Part shown: positions 10,415 through 25,464 of the stretch, in pieces
How positions within the stretch are numbered: the first letter of the stretch is position 1
Layout: every line of letters begins with the position of its first letter
Assembly: GCF_001864895.1 (NCBI RefSeq)
Contig: NZ_MJGO01000012.1
Span: 1 to 64,000 of the forward strand
Length of the DNA stretch: 64,000 nt
DNA from: Curtobacterium sp. MCBA15_009
GTDB lineage: Bacteria; Actinomycetota; Actinomycetes; Actinomycetales; Microbacteriaceae
Direction: 5' to 3'
The notes under the pieces: model-generated
Database searches by the model: none
Told to the model about the DNA's origin: nothing
The model's input: the letters and a program-made list of their open reading frames with translations, nothing else
Translations under genes and position numbers: made by a program

Positions 10415-10453
10415 ACGAAGGCCCCCGGACCGGAACGGTACGGGGGCCTTCGT
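10415..10453 (-). terminator. terminator of the rbpA transcript
   Basis: Perfect 13-bp stem (10415-10427 with 10441-10453) with a 13-nt loop, 14 nt beyond the rbpA stop. It is rich in G and C at the loop end and lacks a clear T-run. Position and perfect pairing support a terminator for the minus-strand secG-rbpA message. Confidence 0.65.
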
Positions 10454-10466
10454 CGCGCTCGGTGCG

Positions 10467-10832
10467 CTAGTCCTTCTTCGCGGTGCCGCGTCGCTCGCGG
10501 AGCTGCTGGAGCGCGTCCTCGAGGAGCTGCGCTGCCTCTTCCTCGGTGCGGCGTTCCTTCACGTACGCGAGGTGCGTCTTGTAGGGTTCGGTCTTGGAGA
10601 CCACGGGCGGGTTCTCCTTGTCGCGACCGGCCGGGAGTCCGGTGGACGGCGAGTCGACCGTCTCGGGGATCTCCTCGTCGGGGAGGTTCGCGGCGAAGTA
10701 CCGGACGACCTCGTTGCCGAGGGCGTCCCAGTAGGAGATCGCCACACGCTCTGCCTGGACCCCGCGGTCCTGCTCCCCCATCGGGCCGGCGCCGACGCGG
10801 GACCCTCGGATTGCACTGCCTCCGCTAGCCAT
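10467..10832 (-). CDS. rbpA: RNA polymerase-binding protein RbpA
   Basis: Actinobacterial transcription factor that binds RNA polymerase and the principal sigma factor, stabilising the open complex. The 121-residue product has the family architecture: N-terminal tail with IRGSRVGAG (about residues 8-16), a small beta-barrel core (about 30-66), and a C-terminal basic/acidic helical sigma-interaction segment (KTHLAYVKERRTEEEAAQLL, about 84-103). The zinc-binding cysteines of some RbpA proteins are absent, as in other members that lack metal. It starts 3 nt after the secG stop, so it shares that transcript. The secG-rbpA pairing is typical of Microbacteriaceae. Confidence 0.92.
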   Translation of the reverse strand: MASGGSAIRGSRVGAGPMGEQDRGVQAERVAISYWDALGNEVVRYFAANLPDEEIPETVDSPSTGLPAGRDKENPPVVSKTEPYKTHLAYVKERRTEEEAAQLLEDALQQLRERRGTAKKD

Positions 10833-10835
10833 GGA

Positions 10836-11087
10836 TCAGACCCCCGCCGTGAACTTGTTGATGAGACCGAGCACGATGATGCTGACGATCCAGACCAGAC
10901 CGAGGATCACCGTGATGCGGTTGAGGTTGCGCTCGGCCACGCCGGACGCACCGAGGTTGCTCGTCACACCGCCACCGAACATGTCGGAGAGGCCGCCACC
11001 GCGGCCCTTGTGCAGCAGGATGAGGAGCGTGAGCAGGAGGCTCGTGATTGCGAGCAGGACCTGCAGCACGACGGAGAGTATCGCCAC
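10836..11087 (-). CDS. secG: preprotein translocase subunit SecG
   Basis: Small accessory subunit of the SecYEG channel. The 83-residue product has two hydrophobic helices (about residues 3-24 and 60-78) joined by the conserved glycine-rich loop KGRGGGLSDMFGGG (about 27-40). The start is GTG with GAAAGG about 6 nt upstream. It lies between tpiA (82 nt upstream) and rbpA (3 nt downstream), a glycolysis-secG linkage widespread in bacteria. Confidence 0.95.
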   Translation of the reverse strand: MAILSVVLQVLLAITSLLLTLLILLHKGRGGGLSDMFGGGVTSNLGASGVAERNLNRITVILGLVWIVSIIVLGLINKFTAGV

Positions 11088-11169
11088 GACGTACCTTTCG
11101 TGTCAGTCAGCCGTATCAGTGTACCGGCCGCGCGGAGCACGGCCGGTACCTGGACGGGAGTGGTGCGGA

Positions 11170-11949
11170 CTACAGCCCGACGTGCTGGCGGAAGCGCGCG
11201 ATGGCCGCGAACTCCTGCACGTCGAGGGACGCGCCGCCGACGAGGGCGCCGTCGATGTCCGGCTCGCGGAGGAACCCGGCGATGTTGCCGGACTTGACCG
11301 ATCCACCGTAGAGCACGCGGGTGTCCGCTGCGGCCTGCTCGCCCCAGACGTCGGCGATGCCGCGACGGATCGCCGCGCACTCGTCCTGCGCCTGCTCGGC
11401 AGTGGCGGCCTGACCGGAGCCGATCGCCCAGACGGGCTCGTAGGCGACGACGATCTCGGCCGGCTGCACCGCGTCGAGCACGACACGGAGCTGCTCGACG
11501 GGGACGACGCCGGCGCCGCGCTCCTCGCGCTGCGCACCGGTCTCACCGACGCACACCACGGGGACCAGGCCGTGCTTGACGGCCGCCGCGGTCTTCGCGG
11601 CGACGACCTCGTCGGTCTCACCGTGCATCGTGCGCCGTTCGGAGTGCCCGACGATGACGTACTGGGCGTCGAGCGCGGCGAGGAAGGCTCCCGACACGTC
11701 GCCGGTGTAGGCACCGGAGTCGTGCTGCGAGAGGTCCTGCGCACCGAAGCGGATCGACAGCTTGTCGGCCGAGATGAGCGTCTGCACGCTGCGCAGGTCG
11801 GTGAAGGGCGGGAACACCGCGACCTCGACGTCGTCGTGGTCGTGGCGTGCGTCCTTCAGCGTCCACGCGAGTTTCTGCACGGTGGCGATGGCCTGGAGGT
11901 GGTCCAGGTTCATCTTCCAGTTGCCGGCGATCAGGGGCGTACGAGTCAT
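11170..11949 (-). CDS. tpiA: triosephosphate isomerase
   Basis: Interconverts dihydroxyacetone phosphate and glyceraldehyde-3-phosphate. The 259-residue TIM barrel has all catalytic residues: Lys12 in AGNWKMN, the electrophilic His in VIVGHSERR, and the base Glu in [11 protein letters not shown]; a GGSVKSGN phosphate-binding loop follows. The open frame runs on upstream into pgk, but ATG at 11949 overlaps the pgk stop by 4 nt (ATGA) and is the family start. It is the last gene of gap-pgk-tpiA. Confidence 0.97.
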   Translation of the reverse strand: MTRTPLIAGNWKMNLDHLQAIATVQKLAWTLKDARHDHDDVEVAVFPPFTDLRSVQTLISADKLSIRFGAQDLSQHDSGAYTGDVSGAFLAALDAQYVIVGHSERRTMHGETDEVVAAKTAAAVKHGLVPVVCVGETGAQREERGAGVVPVEQLRVVLDAVQPAEIVVAYEPVWAIGSGQAATAEQAQDECAAIRRGIADVWGEQAAADTRVLYGGSVKSGNIAGFLREPDIDGALVGGASLDVQEFAAIARFRQHVGL

Positions 11950-13163
11950 CGCGACCACCCCAGTGCCTCGAGGCCGGGGAGCGACTTGCCCTCGAGGAAC
12001 TCGAGGCTCGCCCCACCACCGGTGGAGATGTGCCCGAACTGGTCGTCCGAGAACCCGAGCGACCGCACGGCCGCGGCGGAGTCGCCGCCGCCGACCACGC
12101 CGAGGCCGTCGACCTCGGTCAGGGCCTGCGCGACCGTCTTCGTGCCGGCGGCGAAGGCCGGGAACTCGAACACGCCCATCGGGCCGTTCCAGAACACGGT
12201 CTTCGACGCGGAGACCGCGGACGCGAACCGCGCCGCCGTCTCCGGACCGATGTCGAGGCCGATGCCGTCCGCCCCGAAGGACGACGACTCGATCGCGTCC
12301 GCGGCGACGGTCTCGTGCGACGCGTCGGCCGCGAACCCGGACGCCACGACGACGTCCGTCGGCAGGTCGATCGTCACGCCGAGCTCCTTCGCCCGCGAGA
12401 GGTACTCGCGGACGACGTCGAGCTGGTCCGCCTCGAGCAGCGACTTCGCGACCCCGTGGCCCTGGGCCGCGAGGAACGTGAAGAGCATGCCGCCGCCGAT
12501 GCACAGGGTGTCGACCTGCGGCAGGAGGTGGTCGATGACGCCGAGCTTGTCGCTGACCTTCGACCCGCCGAGCAGGACCGTGTAGGGCCGCTCCGGTGAG
12601 GTGGTGAGTCGCTCGAGCACGCCGAGCTCGGTCTCGATGAGCGAGCCGGCCGCGGACGGCAGCGCCGACGCGAGCTCGTAGACCGACGCCTGCTTGCGGT
12701 GCACGACGCCGAACCCGTCGGAGACGAAGGCGTCTCCGAGGGCGGCGATGCGCTCCGCGAACGCGTGGCGGGCGTCGGCGTCCTTCGAGGTCTCCTCCGG
12801 GTTGAAGCGGAGGTTCTCGAGCAGCAGGACGTCGCCGTCCTCGAGGGCCTCGGCGGCAGCGGTGGCCTCGTCGCCGACGGTCTCGCCGACGAACGTGACC
12901 GGCTTGCCGAGCAGCTCGGACAGCCGCTGACCCACCGGCGCGAGCGAGAACTCCTGCGCGGGCTTCCCGTCGGGACGGCCCAGGTGGGAGATCACGATGA
13001 CGCGCGCGCCGGCGGTGATCAGCGTGTTCAGGGTGCTCAACGACGCGCGGACGCGGCCGTCGTCCGTGATCGTGCCGTCCTTGAGCGGGACGTTCAGGTC
13101 ACAACGGACGACGACGCGCTTGCCGGCGAGGTCGCCGAGGTCCTCGAGGGTGCGGAGGGCCAT
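11946..13163 (-). CDS. pgk: phosphoglycerate kinase
   Basis: Converts 1,3-bisphosphoglycerate and ADP to 3-phosphoglycerate and ATP. The 405-residue monomer opens with [14 protein letters not shown] (about residues 19-32), has SHLGRPDG in the N domain and the nucleotide-binding segments [21 protein letters not shown] and GGGDSAAAV in the C domain. Length is normal. ATG at 13163 lies 3 nt after the gap stop codon. It overlaps tpiA by 4 nt, so gap, pgk and tpiA form one coupled unit. Confidence 0.97.
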   Translation of the reverse strand: MALRTLEDLGDLAGKRVVVRCDLNVPLKDGTITDDGRVRASLSTLNTLITAGARVIVISHLGRPDGKPAQEFSLAPVGQRLSELLGKPVTFVGETVGDEATAAAEALEDGDVLLLENLRFNPEETSKDADARHAFAERIAALGDAFVSDGFGVVHRKQASVYELASALPSAAGSLIETELGVLERLTTSPERPYTVLLGGSKVSDKLGVIDHLLPQVDTLCIGGGMLFTFLAAQGHGVAKSLLEADQLDVVREYLSRAKELGVTIDLPTDVVVASGFAADASHETVAADAIESSSFGADGIGLDIGPETAARFASAVSASKTVFWNGPMGVFEFPAFAAGTKTVAQALTEVDGLGVVGGGDSAAAVRSLGFSDDQFGHISTGGGASLEFLEGKSLPGLEALGWSR

Positions 13164-13166
13164 GTG

Positions 13167-14282
<1,116 letters not shown>

Positions 14283-14342
14283 CTAGCAGTCGGACCCCGC
14301 GCGACACCGCCGGATGACGGCAGCTGTGGGCAGGCCCACAGA

Positions 14343-14386
14343 CGGACGGGAGGCGCAGTGCCAGCTGGCACCGCGCCTCCCGTCCG
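14343..14386 (-). repeat. GGACGGGAGGC palindrome 1, downstream of whiA
   Basis: Arms of 20 nt (14343-14362 and 14367-14386) pair with one mismatch around an AGCT loop. The element begins 21 nt beyond the whiA stop codon. The same core recurs downstream of polA, pyk and, degenerately, rpe. By position it should end the whiA transcript before the gap promoter. Confidence 0.75.
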
Positions 14387-14407
14387 GAACGTCGTCACGA
14401 CCGTCGC

Positions 14408-15388
14408 TCAGGCCCCCTCGAGCTCCTCGGGGACGCTCGCTTCGGTGCCCGGGATGCCGAGGTCGGACGCACGCTTGTCGGCCATCGCGAGCAGGCGGCG
14501 GATGCGGCCGGCGATGGCGTCCTTCGTCATGGGCGGGTCGGCGTGCTGGCCGAGCTCGTCGAGCGAGGCGTCGCGGTGCTGCAGGCGCAGCGTGCCGGCG
14601 TACTGCAGGTGGTCCGGGACCTCGTCGCCGAGGATCTCGAGGGCGCGCTCGACGCGGGCGCAGGCGGCCACGGCGGCCTGGGCCGAGCGGCGCAGGTTCG
14701 CGTCGTCGAAGTTGACCAGGCGGTTCGCGGTGGCGCGGACCTCGCGGCGCTGGCGCATCTCCTCCCAGTCGGCGGTGGTGCGCGCGGCACCCATCACCGT
14801 GAGCATCTGCCCGATGGCCTCGCCGTCACGGACGACCACGCGGTGCACCCCGCGGACCTCGCGGCCCTTCGCGGCGACGCCGAGCCGCGAGGCGGCGCCG
14901 ACGAGCGCCATCGCGGCCTCGTTGCCCGGGCACGTGACCTCGAGCGCCGCGGCCCGACCCGGGTCGGTCAAGGTGCCGGACGCGAGGAAGGCGCCGCGCC
15001 AGATGGCGGCGAGGTCCTCGCGGTTGCCGGTCGTGAGCCGGTTCGGCAGCCCGCGGACGGGGCGGCGACGGGCGTCCATCAGACCGGTCTGGCGCGCGAG
15101 GGTCTCCCCAGCCTCGAGCACGCGGACCAGGTAACGGGTGCCCCGACGGGCGGACGCCGACGAGCCGACGGAGGCCTCGCTGCGGACGCCGTAGAGCTCG
15201 GCGAGGTCCTTGCGGACCCGGTGGACGATGATCCGGGTGTCGAGCTCGACCTCGACCGCGATCCGCCCCGAGATGACGTGCAGGCCACCCGCGAACCGGA
15301 GGATCGTGGCGAGTTCGGCGGCGCGGACCGTGTTGCGGCTCACGGCGACCCTGGCCAGTTCGTCCTTGACCTCGGCAGTCAACGGCAC
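14408..15388 (-). CDS. whiA: DNA-binding protein WhiA
   Basis: Conserved Gram-positive regulator, a sporulation factor in Streptomyces and a division- or metabolism-linked protein elsewhere. The 326-residue product has the N-terminal degenerate LAGLIDADG-like part (from VKDELARV, about residue 7, to about 190) and a C-terminal helix-turn-helix (LTDEI-like region about 215-310, here [20 protein letters not shown] followed by [20 protein letters not shown]). The start is GTG at 15388; TAGGAA seven nt upstream can be read as a -10 box of a leaderless message or as a weak Shine-Dalgarno. It lies between rapZ and gap, the standard actinobacterial order. Confidence 0.93.
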   Translation of the reverse strand: MPLTAEVKDELARVAVSRNTVRAAELATILRFAGGLHVISGRIAVEVELDTRIIVHRVRKDLAELYGVRSEASVGSSASARRGTRYLVRVLEAGETLARQTGLMDARRRPVRGLPNRLTTGNREDLAAIWRGAFLASGTLTDPGRAAALEVTCPGNEAAMALVGAASRLGVAAKGREVRGVHRVVVRDGEAIGQMLTVMGAARTTADWEEMRQRREVRATANRLVNFDDANLRRSAQAAVAACARVERALEILGDEVPDHLQYAGTLRLQHRDASLDELGQHADPPMTKDAIAGRIRRLLAMADKRASDLGIPGTEASVPEELEGA

Positions 15389-15395
15389 AGCATCA

Positions 15396-15401
15396 TTCCT
15401 A
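15396..15401 (-). promoter_or_regulatory. possible leaderless -10 box of whiA
   Basis: Minus-strand TAGGAA ends 7 nt before the GTG start. Its last base departs from TANNNT, and it may instead act as a Shine-Dalgarno (AGGA), so this is the weakest of the set. Confidence 0.3.
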
Positions 15402-15461
15402 ACGTTTTCTGGTGGTCCCGCGGGTCCGGCACCCGTGCGTGGGGAGCGGCCGGAGGGACGG

Positions 15462-16361
15462 TCACTCCCGGCCGAGATCTCGGTTCTTCACCCGCACGGC
15501 GACGTTGGGCATCCCGCGGAGGAGACTCGCCAACTCGGCGACGATGGCGACCGAGCGGTGCTTGCCGCCGGTACAGCCGATGGCGATCGTAGCGTGTCTT
15601 TTGTTCTCGCGCTGGTACCCCTCGAGCACGGGCTCGAGCACGGAGGCGTACCGGTCGACGAACGGACGGGCTCCGGACTGGGCGAGCACGTAGTCGGAGA
15701 CGGGTCGGTCGAGGCCGGTGTGGGCCCGCAGTTCCGGGACCCAGTAGGGGTTCGGCAGGAACCGGACGTCCGCCACCATGTCGGCGTCGGCGGGCAGCCC
15801 GTACTTGAAGCCGAAGCTCATCAGGGTCACCTGCACACCGACGAAGTGGTCGTCGGCGAACTTCTCGGTGACGGTGTTCGCGAGTTGGTGGATGTTCAGG
15901 TCCGAGGTGTCGATCACCATGTCGGAGGCCTCGCGCAGCCCCGCGAGCCGGGTGCGCTCCCGCGCGATTCCGTCGAGCAGGGTGTCCTCGGCCTGCAGCG
16001 GGTGCGGCCGGCGGACCTGCTCGAAGCGACGCACGAGGACGGCGTCGGTGGCCTCGAGGAACAGCACCCGGACCCGCGCCGACGTGCTCGACCGGACCTG
16101 CTCGACCGCCTGCTCGAGGTCGGTGAAGAACCGTCCGCCGCGGACGTCGACCACCGTGGCGATCTTCGGGATCTTCTCGCCCGCGCGGTCCGCGAGTTCG
16201 GTGAGCGGGGCGAGCATCTGCGTCGGCAGGTTGTCGACCACGTACCAGCCGAGGTCCTCGAGGGCCTTGCCGACCGTCGAGCGCCCGGCCCCGGACATGC
16301 CGGTGACGATGAGGATGTCGTGTTGCGACGCGTGCGGCGTCGTGGTGGCGCTGTCGGTCAT
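15462..16361 (-). CDS. rapZ: RNase adapter protein RapZ / nucleotide-binding YvcJ family
   Basis: P-loop protein; in enterobacteria it directs sRNA turnover controlling glucosamine-6-phosphate synthesis, and in Gram-positives (YvcJ) its role is less clear. The 299-residue product has Walker [10 protein letters not shown] (about residues 21-29), the Walker B-like DNLP region, and the C-terminal [12 protein letters not shown] motif (about 270-281), which in RapZ binds a metabolite. The first 13 residues are poorly conserved. It lies 163 nt after uvrC and 73 nt before whiA, the usual uvrC-rapZ-whiA block. Confidence 0.93.
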   Translation of the reverse strand: MTDSATTTPHASQHDILIVTGMSGAGRSTVGKALEDLGWYVVDNLPTQMLAPLTELADRAGEKIPKIATVVDVRGGRFFTDLEQAVEQVRSSTSARVRVLFLEATDAVLVRRFEQVRRPHPLQAEDTLLDGIARERTRLAGLREASDMVIDTSDLNIHQLANTVTEKFADDHFVGVQVTLMSFGFKYGLPADADMVADVRFLPNPYWVPELRAHTGLDRPVSDYVLAQSGARPFVDRYASVLEPVLEGYQRENKRHATIAIGCTGGKHRSVAIVAELASLLRGMPNVAVRVKNRDLGRE

Positions 16362-16524
16362 CTGGGAGTGGGCTCCGTCGTGGCGGCCCGGGCGCGTCGC
16401 CCGGGGAGGTCTCGGCTGCGGGTCCAGGCTACCGTCCGGCCGACGGCCGGCCTCGCGGGACGTCCGGTTCCGGCAACGGATCCACCGTGGTCGACGGACG
16501 GGGGCCCGGGGGGCTCGTGGGGCG

Positions 16525-18624
16525 TCACGACGGTCGCTGCGGACCGTCGGCGGTCACGTCCGGCACCCGCACCGACCCGGACGGCACGCTGCCCGCGGGC
16601 GGGCCCGACGGCGCCTCGGCGCTGGTCGGGGCACCGACGCTCGTCGGGCCGTCGGCGCTGGTCGGGCCGGCGACGCTGGTCGGGCTCTCGGCGCTCGTCG
16701 GACCGTCCGCACTCGTCGGACCGTCGGCGCTCGTCGGGGTCTGCGCCAGCTTCGCGACGACCGCGGCCGCGGTGGCCGGTCCGACGCCGTTCACCTCGCC
16801 GATCTGCTCGGCGGTCGCCTCGCGCAGCCGCGCGACGGAGCCGAAGTGCTTGAGCAGCGCGTTGACCCGCGTCGGGCCGAGGCCCGGGATCTCGGACAGT
16901 CTCGACCGGACGTCGCGCTTGCGCCGGGTGCGCTGGTGGGTGATGGCGAAGCGGTGCGCCTCGTCGCGGATGCGCTGGATGAGGAACAGGGCCTCGGAGT
17001 TGCGCGGCAGGATCACCGGGAAGTCGTCGTCGGGCAGCCAGAGCTCCTCGAGGCGCTTCGCGATGCCGACCAGGGCGACGTCGTGCACACCGGCTTCGTC
17101 CATCGCACGCTTCGCCGCCTGCACCTGGGGCTGACCGCCGTCGACGATGAGCAGCTGCGGACGGTACGCGAAGCGCTTCGTCGGCTTCGACCCCTCGACG
17201 ACCTCGTCGGTCGTGACGTCGGGGACGTCCGGCAGCTCGGCGTCCTCGTCGAGGCGGGCGAGCCGCCGCGACAGGACCTGGTACATGCTGTCGGTGTCGT
17301 CGGTGGTCTCCGCGATCGTGTACCGGCGGTACTGGTCCTTGCGGGGCAGGCCGTCCTCGAAGACGACCATCGAGGCGACGACGTTCGTCCCCTGCAGGTG
17401 CGAGATGTCGTAGCACTCCATCCGGAGCGGCGCCTCCGTCATGCCGAGGGCGTCCTGGATGTCGGCCAGCGCCGCCGAGCGCGTGGTGTAGTCCGCGGAG
17501 CGCTTGGTCTTGTAGAGCATGAGCGCCTGCGCGGCGTTCTGTGCCGCGGTGCGGGCGAGTCCCGCCCGGTCCCCGCGCTGCGCGGTGCTGAGCTTCGTGC
17601 CGCGACCGCCGCGCCGCTCGCTGAGCCACTGCTGCAGCGCGTCGGCGTCCTCCGGCAGGGCCGGGACGACGACCTCGCGCGGTGGCTCGTCGGTGACGTA
17701 GTTCGCCTGCACGATCTGCTCGACGAGCTCCCCCGTCGCGATGTCGAGTTCCTTGTCGACGACCCATCCGCGCACACCGCGGATGCGTCCGCCACGGACC
17801 GAGAACAGCTGCACCGCGGCGGCGAGCTCGTCCTCCGAGATGCCGAACAGGTCGAGGTCGACGGAGTCGCGGAGCACGACCGCGGACTTCTCGAGCACCG
17901 CCTCGAGGGCACCGACCTGGTCGCGGTAGCGTGCGGCCTGCTCGTACTGCATGGCGTCGGCCGAGGCGCCCATGCGCTGGCGCAGTTCGGTGATGACCCG
18001 GCGGTCGTAGCTGCCCATGAACCGGACGAACTCCTCGACGAGCGCGCGGTGCTCCTCGATGGTGACCTTCTGGGAGCACGGCCCGCCGCACTTGCCGATC
18101 TGACCGGGGAAGCAGGGCTTGCCGGTCTGCATCGCCCGCTTGTAGGACGAGTCCGAGCACGTCCGGATCGGGAACACCTTGATCATCAGGTCGATGGTGT
18201 CGTGGACAGCCCAGATCTTCGGGTAGGGCCCGAAGTACTTGGCCCCCTTGATCTTGCGGTTGCGCGTCACCATCACCCGGGGCGCCTCGTCCGCCATGGT
18301 GATCGCCATGTACGGGTACGACTTGTCGTCCCGGAACTTGACGTTGAACGGCGGGTCGAACTCCTTGATCCAGGTGTACTCGAGCTGGAGCGCCTCGATC
18401 TCGGACCCGACGGTCGTCCACTCGACGCTCCGCGCCGTCAGGACCATGCGCCGCGTCCGCTCGTGCAGGGTGGGCAGCGGGGCGAAGTAGTTGCTCAGCC
18501 GGGCGCGGAGGTTCTTCGCCTTGCCGACGTACAGCACCCGGCCGGCCTCGTCACGCCAACGGTAGACGCCGGGGTCGGTCGGGATCTCACCAGCCTTCGG
18601 GCGCCACGGGACGGTGTCCGCCAC
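16525..18624 (-). CDS. uvrC: excinuclease ABC subunit C
   Basis: Nuclease of nucleotide excision repair that makes both incisions beside a lesion bound by UvrB. The 699-residue product has the GIY-YIG domain ([20 protein letters not shown], about residues 18-37), a cysteine cluster (about 150-180), the UVR motif (about 205-240), the UvrC RNase H-like domain, and tandem HhH motifs ([20 protein letters not shown], then [12 protein letters not shown]). Residues 630-671 are seven PTS-starting hexapeptides, an unusual low-complexity tail. The GTG start directly abuts the uvrA stop with no gap, so the two are coupled. Confidence 0.96.
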   Translation of the reverse strand: MADTVPWRPKAGEIPTDPGVYRWRDEAGRVLYVGKAKNLRARLSNYFAPLPTLHERTRRMVLTARSVEWTTVGSEIEALQLEYTWIKEFDPPFNVKFRDDKSYPYMAITMADEAPRVMVTRNRKIKGAKYFGPYPKIWAVHDTIDLMIKVFPIRTCSDSSYKRAMQTGKPCFPGQIGKCGGPCSQKVTIEEHRALVEEFVRFMGSYDRRVITELRQRMGASADAMQYEQAARYRDQVGALEAVLEKSAVVLRDSVDLDLFGISEDELAAAVQLFSVRGGRIRGVRGWVVDKELDIATGELVEQIVQANYVTDEPPREVVVPALPEDADALQQWLSERRGGRGTKLSTAQRGDRAGLARTAAQNAAQALMLYKTKRSADYTTRSAALADIQDALGMTEAPLRMECYDISHLQGTNVVASMVVFEDGLPRKDQYRRYTIAETTDDTDSMYQVLSRRLARLDEDAELPDVPDVTTDEVVEGSKPTKRFAYRPQLLIVDGGQPQVQAAKRAMDEAGVHDVALVGIAKRLEELWLPDDDFPVILPRNSEALFLIQRIRDEAHRFAITHQRTRRKRDVRSRLSEIPGLGPTRVNALLKHFGSVARLREATAEQIGEVNGVGPATAAAVVAKLAQTPTSADGPTSADGPTSAESPTSVAGPTSADGPTSVGAPTSAEAPSGPPAGSVPSGSVRVPDVTADGPQRPS
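16612..16737 (-). repeat. 18-bp tandem repeat encoding PTSxxx hexapeptides in uvrC
   Basis: Seven in-frame 18-bp units encode [36 protein letters not shown] and PTSAEA after the final helix-hairpin-helix of UvrC. The units differ by single-base changes, and all keep the reading frame. Copy number is likely to vary between strains. Confidence 0.85.
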
Positions 18625-21651
<3,027 letters not shown>

Positions 21652-21659
21652 CGCCGACG

Positions 21660-21665
21660 ATTCTA
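21660..21665 (-). promoter_or_regulatory. -10 box of uvrA, near-leaderless
   Basis: Minus-strand TAGAAT, five of six matches to TATAAT, ends 8 nt before the ATG of uvrA. A start about 7 nt downstream would give a leader of at most one or two bases. Confidence 0.55.
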
Positions 21666-21699
21666 CGAAGTGGGTCCGACATCCGCCCGCGCGTCGCGG

Positions 21700-22603
21700 T
21701 CAGACGCTTGCGTCGAGAGCGAACGCGACCCCGGCCGCTTGCTCGCTCGCGGTCCACAGCCGTGCTGCCTCGGTCCGGTCGTGGGCCCGCGGCTGCGCCG
21801 GCACGAGCGCAGGAGCGCCCGCGAACTGGAAGGGCCCGCCGGGACCCCAGTACTCGCCCGAACGGACACCGGCGCCGACGACCGCGTGCACGAGCGGGTG
21901 CGCGCCGACGTCCTTCCCCTGCGCGACCCAGCCCGAGCCGAGGCGCATCCAGGCGGGCTCCGACCGCGTCGGCGCGATGTCCGGACGGGGCGGCGCCGCG
22001 GCGTCGAGCGACAGTCCGGGGTGCGCGACGACGCTCAGGACCCGTGACCCGGCGTCGGCCAACCGTTGCGCGAGCTCGAAGCCGAAGAGCATCACCGCGA
22101 GCTTGCTGCGGGCGTACTGCCGGTGCCCCTCGTAGTGCCCGGACGCGAGCGGGTCGCGCCGGTCGAGCGTGGCGAAACGGTGCGCGATGGAGCCGAGGTG
22201 CACGACGCGACCGGTCTCCTGGTCGAGCAGGGGCAGCGCCAGCGCCGTGAAGGCGAAGTTTCCGAGGTGGTTCGTCCCGACCTGCAGCTCGACCCCCTGT
22301 GCGGTGTCCCGCCGCTGCGCGGAGCCGACCACGCCGGCGTTGTTGAGCAGCGCGTGCACCGGCCCGAGGTCGGTGAGGGCATCGACGGCCGCGCGCACGC
22401 TGTCGATGTCGGCCAGGTCGAGGTGCAGGTGCGCCAGGTCGGCGTCGGCCACGTGGCGGCGGATGCTGCGCTCCGCTGCCGCTCCACGCTCACGGTTGCG
22501 GGTCGCGAGGACGACCCGGTGACCGGCGGCGGCGAGCTGCTCGGCGGCGTGGTAGCCGAGGCCGGCGCTCGCCCCCGTCACGACGACGGTGCGACGGGCG
22601 GTG

Positions 22604-22614
<11 letters not shown>
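21700..22614 (-). CDS. short-chain dehydrogenase/reductase family oxidoreductase
   Basis: Predicted NAD(P)-dependent oxidoreductase of the retinol-dehydrogenase/WW-domain-oxidoreductase-like SDR group; substrate unknown. The 304-residue product has [19 protein letters not shown] (about residues 13-31), LNNAGVV (about 90), the catalytic [11 protein letters not shown] (Tyr and Lys, about 170-180) and a C-terminal extension after the fold. ATG at 22614 lies inside the end of uvrB, overlapping it by 11 nt, with GGAG about 10 nt upstream. It thus sits between uvrB and uvrA. No DNA-repair role is known for this family; its place may simply reflect insertion. Confidence 0.85.
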
Positions 22615-24688
<2,074 letters not shown>

Positions 24689-24695
24689 GACGTCA

Positions 24696-24701
24696 ACGCT
24701 A
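24696..24701 (-). promoter_or_regulatory. -10 box of uvrB, leaderless
   Basis: Minus-strand TAGCGT ends 7 nt before the ATG at 24688. No Shine-Dalgarno is visible. This supports 24688 over the upstream GTG at 24718, which lies upstream of this box. Confidence 0.5.
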
Positions 24702-24736
24702 GTCGGCACCACTGACACACGCCCGCGCGCCGGGTG

Positions 24737-25339
24737 TCAGGCGACGAGACGCGCCCAGACCTCGTCGGCCGACCGGACGGTGCGGTCCAGGTCCCCCGTC
24801 GCGTCGACGACGTGGTCGGCGAGGGCGAGTCGGTCCTCGTCGCTCGCCTGCGCGGCCACCCGGCGCTCTGCCTCGTCACGAGCCATCCCCCGGTGCGTGA
24901 CGAGCCGCTCGACGCGCTGCGCAGCTGGCGCGTCCACGACCACGACGGCGTCGAAGCGGATCGGGCGGGAGCCACGTGCCTCGGCGAGCAGCGGGACGTC
25001 GTAGACGACGACGGCGTCGGGGTCGGCGGCGGCTGCGGCGTCGAAGGCCTGTTGCGCGAGCCGCCAGACCTCGGGGTGGGTGATCGCCTCGAGGTCCTTC
25101 CGCGCCGCAGCGTCGGCGAACACCACCGAGCCGAGTGCAGGCCGGTCGAGCGAGCCGTCCTCGGCGATGACGCCCGGCCCGAAGCGTTCCGCGACCCGGG
25201 CCAGTCCGGGACTCCCCGGTTCGACCGCCTGCCGCGCGAGACGGTCCGCGTCGACCACGACCGCCCCGTGCTCGGCCCAGCGTCGGGAGACCGTCGACTT
25301 GCCCGCGGCGATGCCGCCCGTGAGACCGATGATGCGCAC
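24737..25339 (-). CDS. coaE: dephospho-CoA kinase
   Basis: Last enzyme of coenzyme A synthesis, phosphorylating the ribose 3'-hydroxyl of dephospho-CoA. The 200-residue product begins with Walker A LTGGIAAGKSTVSRRW (about residues 5-20) followed by VVDADRLARQAVEPG, both diagnostic. It is the single-domain form, without the C-terminal GrpB-like domain fused to CoaE in many other actinobacteria. GTG at 25339 has no Shine-Dalgarno; TAACCT is 6 nt upstream. It lies between rpsA and uvrB, as is usual in actinobacteria. Confidence 0.95.
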   Translation of the reverse strand: MRIIGLTGGIAAGKSTVSRRWAEHGAVVVDADRLARQAVEPGSPGLARVAERFGPGVIAEDGSLDRPALGSVVFADAAARKDLEAITHPEVWRLAQQAFDAAAAADPDAVVVYDVPLLAEARGSRPIRFDAVVVVDAPAAQRVERLVTHRGMARDEAERRVAAQASDEDRLALADHVVDATGDLDRTVRSADEVWARLVA

Positions 25340-25345
25340 CGACCC

Positions 25346-25351
25346 AGGTTA
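25346..25351 (-). promoter_or_regulatory. -10 box of coaE, leaderless
   Basis: Minus-strand TAACCT ends exactly 6 nt before the GTG start of coaE, and no Shine-Dalgarno is present. Confidence 0.5.
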
Positions 25352-25409
25352 CGACCCGCCGACGACGCTCGCGGCCCACGGCATCCGTCGAGCACGGTGC
25401 CCGAGAACG

Positions 25410-25446
25410 CCGGAAGCCCGGCACCACGAGGGTGCCGGGCTTCCGG
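25410..25446 (-). terminator. terminator of rpsA
   Basis: Perfect 16-bp stem (25410-25425 with 25431-25446) with an ACGAG loop, 18 nt beyond the rpsA stop. It separates rpsA from coaE. Confidence 0.8.
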
Positions 25447-25464
25447 TCGGGGTGACCCGCTCGA

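Noticed and set aside
16612-16737. Possible CRISPR-like array
   Set aside because: The 18-bp units are contiguous with no spacers, remain in the uvrC frame and encode a peptide repeat.
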